Assembly: GCF_000783395.1 (NCBI RefSeq)
Contig: NZ_JSFK01000002.1
Coordinates: 186,001-250,000 of the forward strand
Direction of reading: 5' to 3'
Length of the DNA stretch: 64,000 bases
Origin: Pseudomonas chlororaphis
GTDB lineage: Bacteria > Pseudomonadota > Gammaproteobacteria > Pseudomonadales > Pseudomonadaceae
The notes under the pieces are model-generated. The model made no database searches, had not been told where the DNA came from, and saw only the letters and a program-made list of their open reading frames with translations. A program made the translations under genes and the position numbers. Below, one piece after another: positions 8,481 through 16,381 of this stretch (position 1 is the first letter of the stretch; each line of letters opens with the position of its first letter).

Positions 8481-9704
8481 TCAAGGCTTTGCGAGCGCCG
8501 GAAGATCACCCGTCAACCCGAGGGCCTCCCGCACAAATAACGCCTTCGCCTCCGGCATCTGCTCAACCAGCTTCAACCCGGCATTCCTTAACCAACGCAC
8601 CGGCAACGGATCAGCCTGAAACAACCGCTCAAACCCTTCCATCGCCGCCATCAACGCCAGGTTATGCGGCATGCGCCGACGCTCGTAACGGCTCAACACC
8701 TTCACATCGGCCAAACGCTCACCGCGTTCCGCCGCCTGCAACAGCACTTCAGCGAGCACCGCCGCATCAAGGAAACCCAGATTCACACCCTGCCCCGCCA
8801 ACGGGTGAATGGTGTGCGCCGCATCGCCGATCAGCGCCAGGCCTTCAGCGACATAGCGTTTGGCATGGCGCTGACGCAGCGGCACGCAGAGTCGCGGGTC
8901 GGCACTGATCACTTCGCCGAGGCGACCTTCAAAGGCACGTTCCAGCTCACGGCAGAAATCCGCTTCATCCAGCGCCATCAAACGCTCGGCTTCGCTCGGC
9001 GTGGTCGACCAGACGATCGAACACCAATCCTGCTGCCCGTCACGCTCCAGCGGCAAAAACGCCAACGGCCCGTGATCGGTAAAACGCTGCCACGCAGTCA
9101 TCTGGTGCGGTTTACTGCTGCGCACACTGGTGACGATGGCGTGGTGCAGATAATCCCACTCACGCGTCGCTACACCGGTCAGACGTCGCACTGCCGAGTT
9201 GGCACCGTCAGCGGCAATCACCAGCGGCGCGCGTAACTGTCGACCATCGGCCAGCGTCAGCAGCCAGTCATCGCCCGAGCGGCGCATCTGTTCCAGTCGC
9301 GCATTGGCCAGCATGCCCAGATCGCAATCGTGCAAACGGTCGAGCAAGGCATCCTGCACCACGCGGTTCTCGACGATATGACCGAGTACCTCGGCATGCA
9401 CGCTGCTCGCCGAGAAATGAATCTGCCCGGTGCCGCTGCCGTCCCAGACGTGCATGTCGGTGTACGGGCTGCTGCGGCGTTTGGCGATGCCGTCCCACAC
9501 GCCAAGGCGTTCGAGAATCCGCTGACTGGCGGCCGACAAGGCGCTCACGCGCGGTTCAAACGCCGCGTCGGCATCGAACGGTTTGACACTCAGCGGGCTG
9601 CCATCGAGCAGCAGGACTTCCAGGCCGCTGTCCTGCAACGCCAACGCCAAGGCACTGCCGACCATTCCGGCTCCGACAATCAGCAGATCTGCGCGCATTT
9701 CCAT
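8481..9704 (-). CDS. ubiI: FAD-dependent ubiquinone-pathway monooxygenase (UbiI/VisC type)
   Basis: A 407-residue flavoprotein hydroxylase of the UbiH/UbiF/VisC/COQ6 family. It shows the dinucleotide-binding motif IVGAGMVGSALALAL at the N-terminus, the DG motif (AADGANSAVR) near residue 165 and the GDAAHTIHPLAGQGVN FAD motif near residue 290. Gene order pepP-ubiH-(thioesterase)-this gene matches the pepP-ubiH-visC arrangement, so C5 hydroxylation of the ubiquinone ring is the likely role; exact regiospecificity cannot be read from sequence. Two ATGs lie six bases apart at the start. Confidence 0.87.
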   Translation of the reverse strand: MEMRADLLIVGAGMVGSALALALQDSGLEVLLLDGSPLSVKPFDADAAFEPRVSALSAASQRILERLGVWDGIAKRRSSPYTDMHVWDGSGTGQIHFSASSVHAEVLGHIVENRVVQDALLDRLHDCDLGMLANARLEQMRRSGDDWLLTLADGRQLRAPLVIAADGANSAVRRLTGVATREWDYLHHAIVTSVRSSKPHQMTAWQRFTDHGPLAFLPLERDGQQDWCSIVWSTTPSEAERLMALDEADFCRELERAFEGRLGEVISADPRLCVPLRQRHAKRYVAEGLALIGDAAHTIHPLAGQGVNLGFLDAAVLAEVLLQAAERGERLADVKVLSRYERRRMPHNLALMAAMEGFERLFQADPLPVRWLRNAGLKLVEQMPEAKALFVREALGLTGDLPALAKP

Positions 9705-9707
9705 GCT

Positions 9708-10193
9708 TTAAGCCTGTCTCGCTTGCGGCTTGAGCCGCACGTAAAGGGTTTTACCGACCCGCGCCACCAGATTGCCGGCGCCGTCATGAATGTCGACCTG
9801 CAACTGCGGCAGGTACTTTTCGCCATTGGCGGTCTGCCGGCGAACCTCGGCGAGCAAGGTCTCGTCGATCGTGAACCGGGCGAACACCGGGCCTTTGCCC
9901 GGCGCAATGAAATCGATGTCGGCAGCCTTGTCCCAGACGATGTACTTCGAGCCGAGGTTTTCCATGAGCATCAGCATGAAGAACGGATCGACCATCGAAT
10001 ACAGACTGCCGCCAAACTGCGTGCCGACGTAGTTGCGGTTGTACCAGCCCAGCCCCATCGACACCTGCACGTCGCGAAAATCATCGCTGATGTGCCGAAC
10101 CCGAACACCGGCGCCTAGATATGGTGGGTAGAACGTCATGATCCAGCGCATCAACCGCGCCTTGCCGAACGAACGGATCAACCAGTTACGCAT
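9708..10193 (-). CDS. DUF4442 hotdog-fold thioesterase-like protein
   Basis: A 161-residue protein resembling the DUF4442/PaaI-like hotdog family, with the GWYNRNYVGTQFGGSLYSM segment and a VDPFFMLML helix. I chose the ATG at 10193 (MRNWLIRSF); the longer frame upstream is antisense-like arginine/serine-rich sequence inside ubiH. The start overlaps the ubiH stop by 8 bases and the stop lies 3 bases before ubiI, so it is translationally embedded between two ubiquinone hydroxylase genes. Its substrate is unknown; an acyl-CoA or related thioester is the default guess from the fold. Confidence 0.85.
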   Translation of the reverse strand: MRNWLIRSFGKARLMRWIMTFYPPYLGAGVRVRHISDDFRDVQVSMGLGWYNRNYVGTQFGGSLYSMVDPFFMLMLMENLGSKYIVWDKAADIDFIAPGKGPVFARFTIDETLLAEVRRQTANGEKYLPQLQVDIHDGAGNLVARVGKTLYVRLKPQARQA

Positions 10194-11373
10194 CCGGACG
10201 CGTTCCCAAACCCATGGCCTGACGCGCAAACCAGCGCTTGGCCGGCGGCAACAGATCGAGACCGAGCAAACCGATGTTGCGGCCCAGCGAAACCAGCGGC
10301 TGCGTGCTGCCAAACAGGCGCGTGACCTGATCGGAAAAACCGACGGTGAGGTCCTGATCGAGGCGCTGCCGCTCGCGATAAGCCTGCAACGTGGCGAAGT
10401 CGCCCAGCGGCTTTTCACTGGACAACAACGCGGCGGCCAAGGCATCGGCATCACGCAGCGAGAGGTTGAAACCCTGCCCGGCTATCGGGTGCAGGCTATG
10501 CGCGGCATTACCGAGCACGGCCAGATGCGAACGCACCTGCTCTTCGGCTTCGACCAGCGTCAGCGGATACAAATGCCGTGCGCCAACCTGCTTCAAAGTT
10601 CCGAGGCGATAACCGAACACACCCTGCAATTCGCTGAGGAAATCGCGCTCGCTCAAATCGGCCAAGCGCTGCGCGTCCATGCCCAGACGCGTCCAGACCA
10701 GTGCGCAGCGGTTGTCCGGCAGCGGCAGCAGCGCCATCGGCCCTTCGTCAGTGAAGCGCTCGAAGGCCATGCCGTTGTGCGCTTCACTCGGGGTGATGTT
10801 GGCGATCAGCGCACTCTGGTTGTACGGACGCTTGCGCACGTTAATGCCCAACTGCTCGCGCAGCCCAGAGCGCCCGCCATCGGCGAGCACCGCAAGGTCG
10901 CATTCCAGCGTGGTTTCATCGTTGAGGGTCAGGCGATAGCCATCGGGCAGCGGCTCCATGCGCGTGACTTCCGCCGGGCAGCGCCAACTGATTACGTCTT
11001 TGTCGATGTGCTGCCACAGGCACTGGCCAAGCCAGGCGTTCTCCACCACGTAACCGAGCGCTGGCACGCCCTCTTCCATCGCCGACAAGCGCGCGGTAGA
11101 GAAACGGCCACGGTCGGACACGTGAATCTGTTTGATCGGCTCGGCGCGACGGGAGATTTCCTGCCACACGCCCAAGCGTTGATAAATCTGCCGCGAGCCG
11201 AAGGACAACGCCGACGAACGTGCGTCGTAGCTCGGCTGCCAGCTGTCGCCGGGAGCGAACGGCTCGATCAGCACGATCTTCCAGCCTCGCGCCTTGGCGC
11301 CGGCCTGTAAGGCCAACGCCAGACTGGCGCCGACCAGACCGCCACCGATGATTGCCAGATTGACTCGACTCAT
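10186..11373 (-). CDS. ubiH: 2-octaprenyl-6-methoxyphenol hydroxylase
   Basis: A 395-residue FAD monooxygenase of ubiquinone synthesis. Motifs: LAIIGGGLVGASLALAL at the N-terminus, a DGGRSGLR segment near residue 165 and LGNAAHSLHPIAGQGFN near residue 285. It starts inside the last codons of pepP (ATGA overlap) and its own 3' end overlaps the DUF4442 gene, so pepP-ubiH-DUF4442-ubiI is a tightly coupled unit. Assigned as UbiH rather than UbiF by position next to pepP. Confidence 0.93.
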   Translation of the reverse strand: MSRVNLAIIGGGLVGASLALALQAGAKARGWKIVLIEPFAPGDSWQPSYDARSSALSFGSRQIYQRLGVWQEISRRAEPIKQIHVSDRGRFSTARLSAMEEGVPALGYVVENAWLGQCLWQHIDKDVISWRCPAEVTRMEPLPDGYRLTLNDETTLECDLAVLADGGRSGLREQLGINVRKRPYNQSALIANITPSEAHNGMAFERFTDEGPMALLPLPDNRCALVWTRLGMDAQRLADLSERDFLSELQGVFGYRLGTLKQVGARHLYPLTLVEAEEQVRSHLAVLGNAAHSLHPIAGQGFNLSLRDADALAAALLSSEKPLGDFATLQAYRERQRLDQDLTVGFSDQVTRLFGSTQPLVSLGRNIGLLGLDLLPPAKRWFARQAMGLGTRPDA

Positions 11374-12704
11374 GCCGCGTGTGTCCTTGCTTGCGCCATC
11401 AGCGCTTCGATGTCGGCGACGGTTTTCGGCACGCCGCTGGTGAGGATTTCACAACCGGTTTTGGTCACCACCACGTCGTCCTCGATGCGCACGCCGATGC
11501 CGCGCCATTTCTTCGCAACGTTCTGATTGTCCGGAGCGATGTAGATGCCCGGTTCCACGGTCAGCGCCATGCCGACTTCCAGCACGCGCCATTCGCCGCC
11601 GACCTTGTACTCGCCGACGTCGTGTACATCCATGCCCAGCCAGTGACCGGCGCGGTGCATATAGAAAGCTTTGTAGGCTTCACTGGCGATCAATTCATCG
11701 ACCTCGCCTTGCAGCAATCCGAGCTTCACCAGCCCCGTGGTAATCACTCGAACCGTGGCTTCGTGCGCCTGATTCCAGTGCTTGTTCGGGGCGATTTCGG
11801 CGAATGCGGCTTCCTGCGAGGCCAGTACCAATTCGTAGATCGCTTTCTGCTCGGGCGAAAACTTGCCGTTGACCGGCCAGGTGCGGGTGATGTCGCTGGC
11901 GTAGCAGTCGATTTCGCAACCGGCGTCGATCAAGACCAGGTCGCCGTCCTTGAGCAGCGCGTCATTCTGCTGGTAATGCAGGATGCAGCTGTTGCGCCCG
12001 GCGGCGACGATCGAACCATAGGCCGGCATCTTTGCCCCGCCCTTGCGGAATTCGTAATCGAGTTCGGCTTCGAGGCTGTATTCGTAAAGCCCGGCCCGAC
12101 TGGCTTGCATCGCGCGGATATGGGCTTGCGCCGAAATCCGTGCGGCTTCGCGCATCACCTTCACTTCTGCCGCCGATTTATACAGGCGCATGTCGTGCAG
12201 CAGATGATCCAGGGCAACGAATTCGTTCGGCGGCTGCGCGCCGAGGTGCGCCTTGGAGCGGATCACGTTGATCCAGTCCATCAGGTGACGATCGAATTCG
12301 GGGTTGCTGCCCATCGCCGAATACACCCGGTCGCGACCTTCGATCAGGCCCGGGAGAATGTCGTCGATGTCGGTAATCGGGAAGGCGTCGTCAGCGCCGA
12401 AGTCGCGGATCGCGCCTTCCTGCCCTGCGCGCAGGCCGTCCCACAGTTCGCGTTCGGCATTGCGTTCACGGCAGAACAGCACGTACTCGCCATGTTCGCG
12501 GCCGGGCATCAGGACGATGACAGCCTGCGGCTCGGGAAAGCCGCTGAGGTACTGGAAATCACTGTCCTGACGATAGACGTGCTCGACGTCGCGGTTGCGA
12601 ATGGCTACCGCGGCGGCGGGCAGGATCGCGATGCTGTTGGGTTCCATCTGCGCCATCAGGGCCTTGCGGCGACGGCTGTATTCCGATTTCGGGATATGGG
12701 TCAT
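11370..12704 (-). CDS. pepP: Xaa-Pro aminopeptidase P
   Basis: A 444-residue dinuclear metallopeptidase that removes N-terminal residues preceding proline. The aminopeptidase P N-terminal domain (RRRKALMAQM, AAVAIRNRDVEHVYRQDSDF) is followed by the pita-bread fold. Metal ligands are visible: two Asp in LIDAGCEIDCYASDITRT, His in HRAGHWLGMDVHD, Glu in VEPGIYI and Glu in RIEDDVVV. It is 27 bases downstream of the ygfB-type gene and overlaps ubiH by 4 bases. Confidence 0.96.
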   Translation of the reverse strand: MTHIPKSEYSRRRKALMAQMEPNSIAILPAAAVAIRNRDVEHVYRQDSDFQYLSGFPEPQAVIVLMPGREHGEYVLFCRERNAERELWDGLRAGQEGAIRDFGADDAFPITDIDDILPGLIEGRDRVYSAMGSNPEFDRHLMDWINVIRSKAHLGAQPPNEFVALDHLLHDMRLYKSAAEVKVMREAARISAQAHIRAMQASRAGLYEYSLEAELDYEFRKGGAKMPAYGSIVAAGRNSCILHYQQNDALLKDGDLVLIDAGCEIDCYASDITRTWPVNGKFSPEQKAIYELVLASQEAAFAEIAPNKHWNQAHEATVRVITTGLVKLGLLQGEVDELIASEAYKAFYMHRAGHWLGMDVHDVGEYKVGGEWRVLEVGMALTVEPGIYIAPDNQNVAKKWRGIGVRIEDDVVVTKTGCEILTSGVPKTVADIEALMAQARTHAA

Positions 12705-12731
12705 GGGCAGATGGCTTTCCCTGGCTCGCGA

Positions 12732-13292
12732 TTAATGCAGCGACGGCTTGGCGGCTGGCGGCACGTCGGTTTTCTTGGTTTCCGAGAACAGCAGCAGCGG
12801 CGCGACGCGCAGGTACTCCATGACTTCCATGTAGTCGGTCTCGCCGTCTTCGGATTCTTCCAGGGCGTCTTGCACCTGGGAAATGGCAGCCAGATCCTGC
12901 AGCACTTCGGTGGCTTCCGTGCTGAGCATGCTGCCGTCGCGGCAGGTCAGGCCGAAACCGCTGAGGAAGCCCTGGCACCACTCGCCCAGTGCAGCGGCGC
13001 GGTCGGCCAGCGGCGCGTCGTCGGTTGGCAGCAGCAGAACGACGGTGACGTCGTCGCCGGTCAGCTCGCCTTTGACCATCTCTTGCAAGCCGATCAGGGC
13101 GTTGCGGACGTTGTCCTGGATGTCGCCTTCGAGCAGTTCGGCGGCGTCGATCAACCAGCCTTCGTTATCGAAGCCGGCACCGGCGCAACTGCGCCCGAGC
13201 AGCACGCCGTGCAGTTCGGCAGGCGAGACGTTGTGGCCGCTGGAGGTCAGCAGGGTGGCAAAGGCTTGGTACGGGGAATTCGCAATGGTCAT
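12732..13292 (-). CDS. ygfB: UPF0149 (YgfB) family protein
   Basis: A 186-residue acidic protein of the YecA/YgfB family: [13 protein letters not shown] near residue 26, [15 protein letters not shown] near residue 105 and a [13 protein letters not shown] segment near the C-terminus. It lacks the SEC-C zinc motif found in YecA. The gene is conserved upstream of pepP and ubiH. In P. aeruginosa YgfB has been linked to control of the AmpD cell-wall amidase and beta-lactamase expression; that role is recalled and not shown here. Confidence 0.9.
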   Translation of the reverse strand: MTIANSPYQAFATLLTSSGHNVSPAELHGVLLGRSCAGAGFDNEGWLIDAAELLEGDIQDNVRNALIGLQEMVKGELTGDDVTVVLLLPTDDAPLADRAAALGEWCQGFLSGFGLTCRDGSMLSTEATEVLQDLAAISQVQDALEESEDGETDYMEVMEYLRVAPLLLFSETKKTDVPPAAKPSLH

Positions 13293-13422
13293 GGGCAGCT
13301 AGGCGCCAGACGGCGCTATGTCTAGAATGAAGGCCTTGTATCCTACATCGACAGACTCGCCAAGACTATTAAAGGCTGTCCGCCAGCTATCCCATCAGAC
13401 AGACTCCGACCCAGTGGACACA

Positions 13423-13632
13423 ATGGAAGACACCGACCTGCAAGCGCTGATGGCCAGACTCGAACTGCTGATTGGCCGAGTCGAGCAACTAAAGAGTCAA
13501 AACGCACTCTTACTAGCTCAGGAAAAAACCTGGCGCGAGGAACGCGCTCACCTCATTGAAAAAAACGAAATCGCCCGGCGTAAGGTCGAATCGATGATTT
13601 CGCGCCTCAAGGCCCTGGAGCAAGACTCATGA
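13423..13632 (+). CDS. TIGR02449 small coiled-coil protein
   Basis: A 69-residue, charged, wholly helical protein (LMARLELLIGRVEQL... then QEKTWREERAHLIEKNEIAR) with heptad-like leucine spacing, matching TIGR02449. I start it at the ATG at 13423, which gives the family length; the upstream in-frame extension looks like untranslated leader. It overlaps zapA by an ATGA, so the two are translationally coupled. The coiled coil and the pairing with zapA suggest a ZapB-like role in division-ring bundling, which is inference. Confidence 0.85.
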   Translation: MEDTDLQALMARLELLIGRVEQLKSQNALLLAQEKTWREERAHLIEKNEIARRKVESMISRLKALEQDS

Positions 13633-13946
13633 GTTCAAGCAATAGCGTCACCGTGCAGATCCTCGACAAAGAGTATTCGATCATCTGCCCGCAGGAAGAA
13701 CGCAGCAATCTGGTCAGCGCCGCGCGCTACCTCGACGGCAAGATGCGCGAAATCCGCAGCAGCGGCAAAGTCATCGGCGCCGACCGTATCGCCGTGATGG
13801 CCGCGTTGAACATCACCCATGACCTCTTGCACAAAGAAGAGCGCCCGGACATCCAGGCCAGCGGTTCGACCCGTGAACAGGTGCGTGACTTGCTCGATCG
13901 TGTCGATCTGGTCCTCGCCGACGATCAGAACACCACCAAGGGCTGA
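13629..13946 (+). CDS. zapA: Cell division protein ZapA
   Basis: A 105-residue FtsZ-ring stabiliser. It has the SVTVQILDKEYSIICP opening, the YLDGKMREIR segment and the C-terminal coiled coil of ZapA, with the RIAVMAALNITHDLL helix in between. It overlaps the TIGR02449 gene and is followed by 6S RNA, the conserved zapA-ssrS-ygfA order of gammaproteobacteria. Confidence 0.95.
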   Translation: MSSSNSVTVQILDKEYSIICPQEERSNLVSAARYLDGKMREIRSSGKVIGADRIAVMAALNITHDLLHKEERPDIQASGSTREQVRDLLDRVDLVLADDQNTTKG

Positions 13947-13965
13947 TTCAACCGGCCGCTTGCGG

Positions 13966-13971
13966 TATACT
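13966..13971 (+). promoter_or_regulatory. -10 box of the 6S RNA promoter
   Basis: TATACT, one base from consensus, placed seven bases before the expected 5' end of 6S RNA. The -35 region is not clear. Confidence 0.65.
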
Positions 13972-13977
13972 CGCGGC

Positions 13978-14157
13978 ACTCCCTGGGGTGCTTGCCAGTT
14001 GACGATGTCCCTGAGCCGATTCGCACTACCCTGGAAGTTGCACGTTGGGCTGGTGTGCATGTCCGCTAGACGGAAAGCCTTAAAGTCTACTGCATCTTCC
14101 ACCTTGAACTTTCGGGTTCAAGGGCTAAGTTGACAGCGGTTCATCCGGGGAGCCTGA
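13978..14157 (+). ncRNA. ssrS: 6S RNA
   Basis: The interval between zapA and the formyl-THF cyclo-ligase gene holds 6S RNA. Complementary end segments (CTCCCTGGGGTG near 13979 and CATCCGGGGAGCC near 14142) form the closing stem, and inner segments can make the long imperfect hairpin with the central bubble that mimics an open promoter. A small hairpin TTGAACTTTCGGGTTCAA lies at about 14104. 6S RNA sequesters sigma-70 RNA polymerase in stationary phase. Ends are estimated to within a few bases. Confidence 0.9.
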
Positions 14158-14162
14158 TTCGA

Positions 14163-14197
14163 ATCCGATGTCGGTGAAAACCGCCATCGGATTTTTT
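14163..14197 (+). terminator. Terminator after 6S RNA
   Basis: ATCCGATG pairs with CATCGGAT around a short loop, followed by six T residues. It separates ssrS from the cyclo-ligase gene, although readthrough would give the usual ssrS-ygfA cotranscript. Confidence 0.75.
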
Positions 14198-14234
14198 ATG
14201 CGTACGTTTTCGTCCAACCTGCCGAAGCCGAACC

Positions 14235-14840
14235 ATGACCGAACCCGCGCTGCTGCCCCGCCCGCAACTCCGCCGCCTGCTGCGCAAGGCGCGCCGCTCG
14301 CTGAGCAAAAGCGAACAACGTCAGGCCGCCAAAGGCCTGTACCGGCAACTGGCGCAAGATCCGCATTTTCGCCGGGCCAGACATATCTCTCTGTATTTAC
14401 CCACCGACGGTGAAATCGATCCGCGTCTGTTGCTGCGTGAAGCGCAGCGTCGGGGCAAGGCGACTTATCTGCCGGTGCTCAGCGCCTGGCCGCGAACCAA
14501 AATGGTCTTTCAGCGCATTCGTCCCGGCGAAAAACTCAAACCCAACCGCTTCCGCATTCTCGAGCCGCGGGCCAATCTGGCGCAGCAGCGCAAGGTCTGG
14601 GCGCTGGATCTGGTGTTGTTGCCATTGGTAGGGTTTGACGATGTCGGTGGGCGACTGGGGATGGGCGGCGGTTTTTACGATCGCAGCCTGGCGTATCTGG
14701 CTCGGCGCAAAAGCTGGCGCAAGCCGACGTTGCTGGGCTTGGCCCATGAATGCCAGAAAGTCGAACGCTTGGCGCAGGCAAGTTGGGATGTGCCGTTACA
14801 AGGCACGGTCAGCGACAAGGCGTGGTATTTCGCGGGATAG
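14235..14840 (+). CDS. ygfA: 5-formyltetrahydrofolate cyclo-ligase
   Basis: A 201-residue ATP-dependent enzyme that converts 5-formyl-THF to 5,10-methenyl-THF. Family signatures are visible: LRKARRSLSK basic N-terminus, PTDGEID near residue 56, VLLPLVGFDDVGGRLGMGGGFYDR near residue 130 (the glycine-rich ATP site) and the LAHECQ segment. It follows ssrS as in E. coli. Confidence 0.94.
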   Translation: MTEPALLPRPQLRRLLRKARRSLSKSEQRQAAKGLYRQLAQDPHFRRARHISLYLPTDGEIDPRLLLREAQRRGKATYLPVLSAWPRTKMVFQRIRPGEKLKPNRFRILEPRANLAQQRKVWALDLVLLPLVGFDDVGGRLGMGGGFYDRSLAYLARRKSWRKPTLLGLAHECQKVERLAQASWDVPLQGTVSDKAWYFAG

Positions 14841-14876
14841 GACGCCGCGCAGATCAGCGGCGTCGAAAAAGCCGTT

Positions 14877-15032
14877 TCAGCGCTTGAAGGCTGTCGACTG
14901 TTGTACTTGCTGCGCGACTTCAATCGGCGCGTCGGCCTTGTTCGCCCACAGGCTCTGCGCGTAACCGGTGGTCACGACGCCCAGGCCGAACAAAATTACC
15001 AAAGTCCATAGTAAATCCGGTTTGCGTTTCAT
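14877..15032 (-). CDS. Small single-span membrane or secreted protein (51 aa), unknown function
   Basis: Reading 15032 to 14877 on the minus strand gives a 51-residue protein: MKRKPDLLW, a hydrophobic stretch (TLVILFGLGVVTTGYA, residues 10-25), then a polar tail ending in TAFKR. The start is preceded by TTGAGGGGGG. It is either a membrane anchor with a periplasmic tail or has a cleavable signal (after GYA). I recognise similar small proteins beside the EVE gene in other Pseudomonas but no function. Confidence 0.75.
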   Translation of the reverse strand: MKRKPDLLWTLVILFGLGVVTTGYAQSLWANKADAPIEVAQQVQQSTAFKR

Positions 15033-15230
15033 CGATTGCCCCCCTCAAGGCACATCATCACGATGACAGCAGCGGTTTCCGTTTGTAGGCCGTGCAGCAG
15101 CGTCAAGCTTTAAAGGCCGGCATTTTGCGACAACGTGAACCTGCGCGCAAACGCTGACGTCAACCGACTGTCGGTTTGTCATAAAATTGCCCGACAACCT
15201 GCCCAATGACCGTTTCAGGAGCACAAAACC

Positions 15231-15683
15231 ATGGCCTATTGGCTGATGAAGTCCGAGCCCGACGAGCTCTCGATCAAAGGTCTGGAAAAACTCGGCAAAG
15301 CGCGCTGGGACGGGGTTCGCAACTATCAGGCGCGCAACTTCCTGCGTTCGATGGCGGTGGGCGATGAGTTCTTTTTCTATCATTCCAGCTGCCCGGAGCC
15401 GGGAATTGCCGGGATCGGCAAAATAATCGAAGCGGCGTACCCGGATCCCACCGCATTGGAGCCGGAGAGCCATTACTTTGATCCGAAGGCTACGCAGGAG
15501 AAGAACGCGTGGACTGCGATTGACGTTGAACACGTCGAGACGTTTGCGCGGGTGTTGAAGCTGGATTATCTGAAGCAGCAGACCGCGTTGGCGGAGATGC
15601 CGTTGGTGCAGAAGGGATCGCGGTTGTCAGTGATGCCGGTGACGCCAGAGCAGTGGGCGGCGGTGATCACCCTCAAACCCTGA
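15231..15683 (+). CDS. EVE domain protein
   Basis: A 150-residue PUA-like EVE domain occupying the whole protein: MAYWLMKSEPDELSI, WDGVRNYQARNFLR and GDEFFFYHSS are the diagnostic segments. EVE domains are thought to bind modified bases in RNA or DNA. The ATG has a CAGGAG 9 bases upstream. It is a housekeeping-type stand-alone copy and shows no link to a restriction or defence gene here. Confidence 0.92.
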   Translation: MAYWLMKSEPDELSIKGLEKLGKARWDGVRNYQARNFLRSMAVGDEFFFYHSSCPEPGIAGIGKIIEAAYPDPTALEPESHYFDPKATQEKNAWTAIDVEHVETFARVLKLDYLKQQTALAEMPLVQKGSRLSVMPVTPEQWAAVITLKP

Positions 15684-15709
15684 TTTATTTGGCGCCTGCC
15701 ATAATGCAA

Positions 15710-15800
15710 TCGCTGGCAAGCCAGCTCCCACAGGATTTGCGATGGAACACAATATTGTGATCGCCGCAGAACCTTGTGGGAGCTGGCTTGCCAGCGATGA
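15710..15800. repeat. REPIN of the GCTGGCTTGCCAGC type
   Basis: TCGCTGGCAAGCCAGCTCCC and its inverted copy ending near 15800 flank about 45 bases. The spacer contains GGAACACAATATTG, shared with the copy at 57870. This is a second REP class distinct from the GAGCCTGCTC type. Confidence 0.88.
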
Positions 15801-15823
15801 GGCCGGCCCGGACAACAGAAGAT

Positions 15824-16231
15824 TTATTGAATGATCAGGTTGTTGAACAACAGATCCTCAACCACCGGCTTGCCGGTCTCGTCATTCATCACTTGCTGGG
15901 TCTGCTTCAACGCTTCCTGGCGCAGCTTCTCTTTACCCTCGATGCTGCCCATCGCATCGGTCGTCTGCTGAGTAAACAACGCCACCAATTGATTGCGGAT
16001 CAGCGGCTCGTTGGCCTTGACCAGTTTGCTCGCCTCTTCGCCCGTCACGCGCAATGCCACATCGGCCTTGTAGACCTTGAGCTTTGGCGTACCGTCCAGC
16101 CCGTAGTTGCCCACAAATGGCGGGCTCAGGGTGATGTAGTTGACCTTCGGCGCCTCGCCTTCTTTGGCTTCTTCGGCCAGCGCTGCCACAGGCAGAGACA
16201 GGGCCAGCAACAACATGATCCACGCTTTCAC
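15824..16231 (-). CDS. FliL-like flagellar basal-body-associated protein
   Basis: A 135-residue protein with a signal or anchor (KAWIMLLLALSLPVAALA) and a FliL-type C-terminal domain: VNYITLSPPFVGNYG, LKVYKADVALRV and the terminal VVEDLLFNNLIIQ. I start at the GTG at 16231 because an AAGGAG lies 7 bases upstream; the longer frame from 16342 reads through the promoter region. No flagellar genes surround it, so it is a stand-alone FliL paralogue, perhaps a stomatin-like modulator of an envelope complex. Confidence 0.85.
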   Translation of the reverse strand: MKAWIMLLLALSLPVAALAEEAKEGEAPKVNYITLSPPFVGNYGLDGTPKLKVYKADVALRVTGEEASKLVKANEPLIRNQLVALFTQQTTDAMGSIEGKEKLRQEALKQTQQVMNDETGKPVVEDLLFNNLIIQ

Positions 16232-16381
16232 AATTCGCTCCTTATCCGGTTTGCGGCCTAGCATAACGACCCGCCGCGCAAGCACAAGCTTATGGCTGAC
16301 TATCAGGGCCGGGTATGCTCGTTGACCCGTTGACTGACACACCTACACTTATCGGCCATCACTCCCAAAGGAATAGCCCTG

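Noticed and set aside
16232..16342. Longer N-terminus of the FliL-like protein from 16342
   Set aside because: The extension is not family-like, and a GTG at 16231 with AAGGAG fits the signal peptide.
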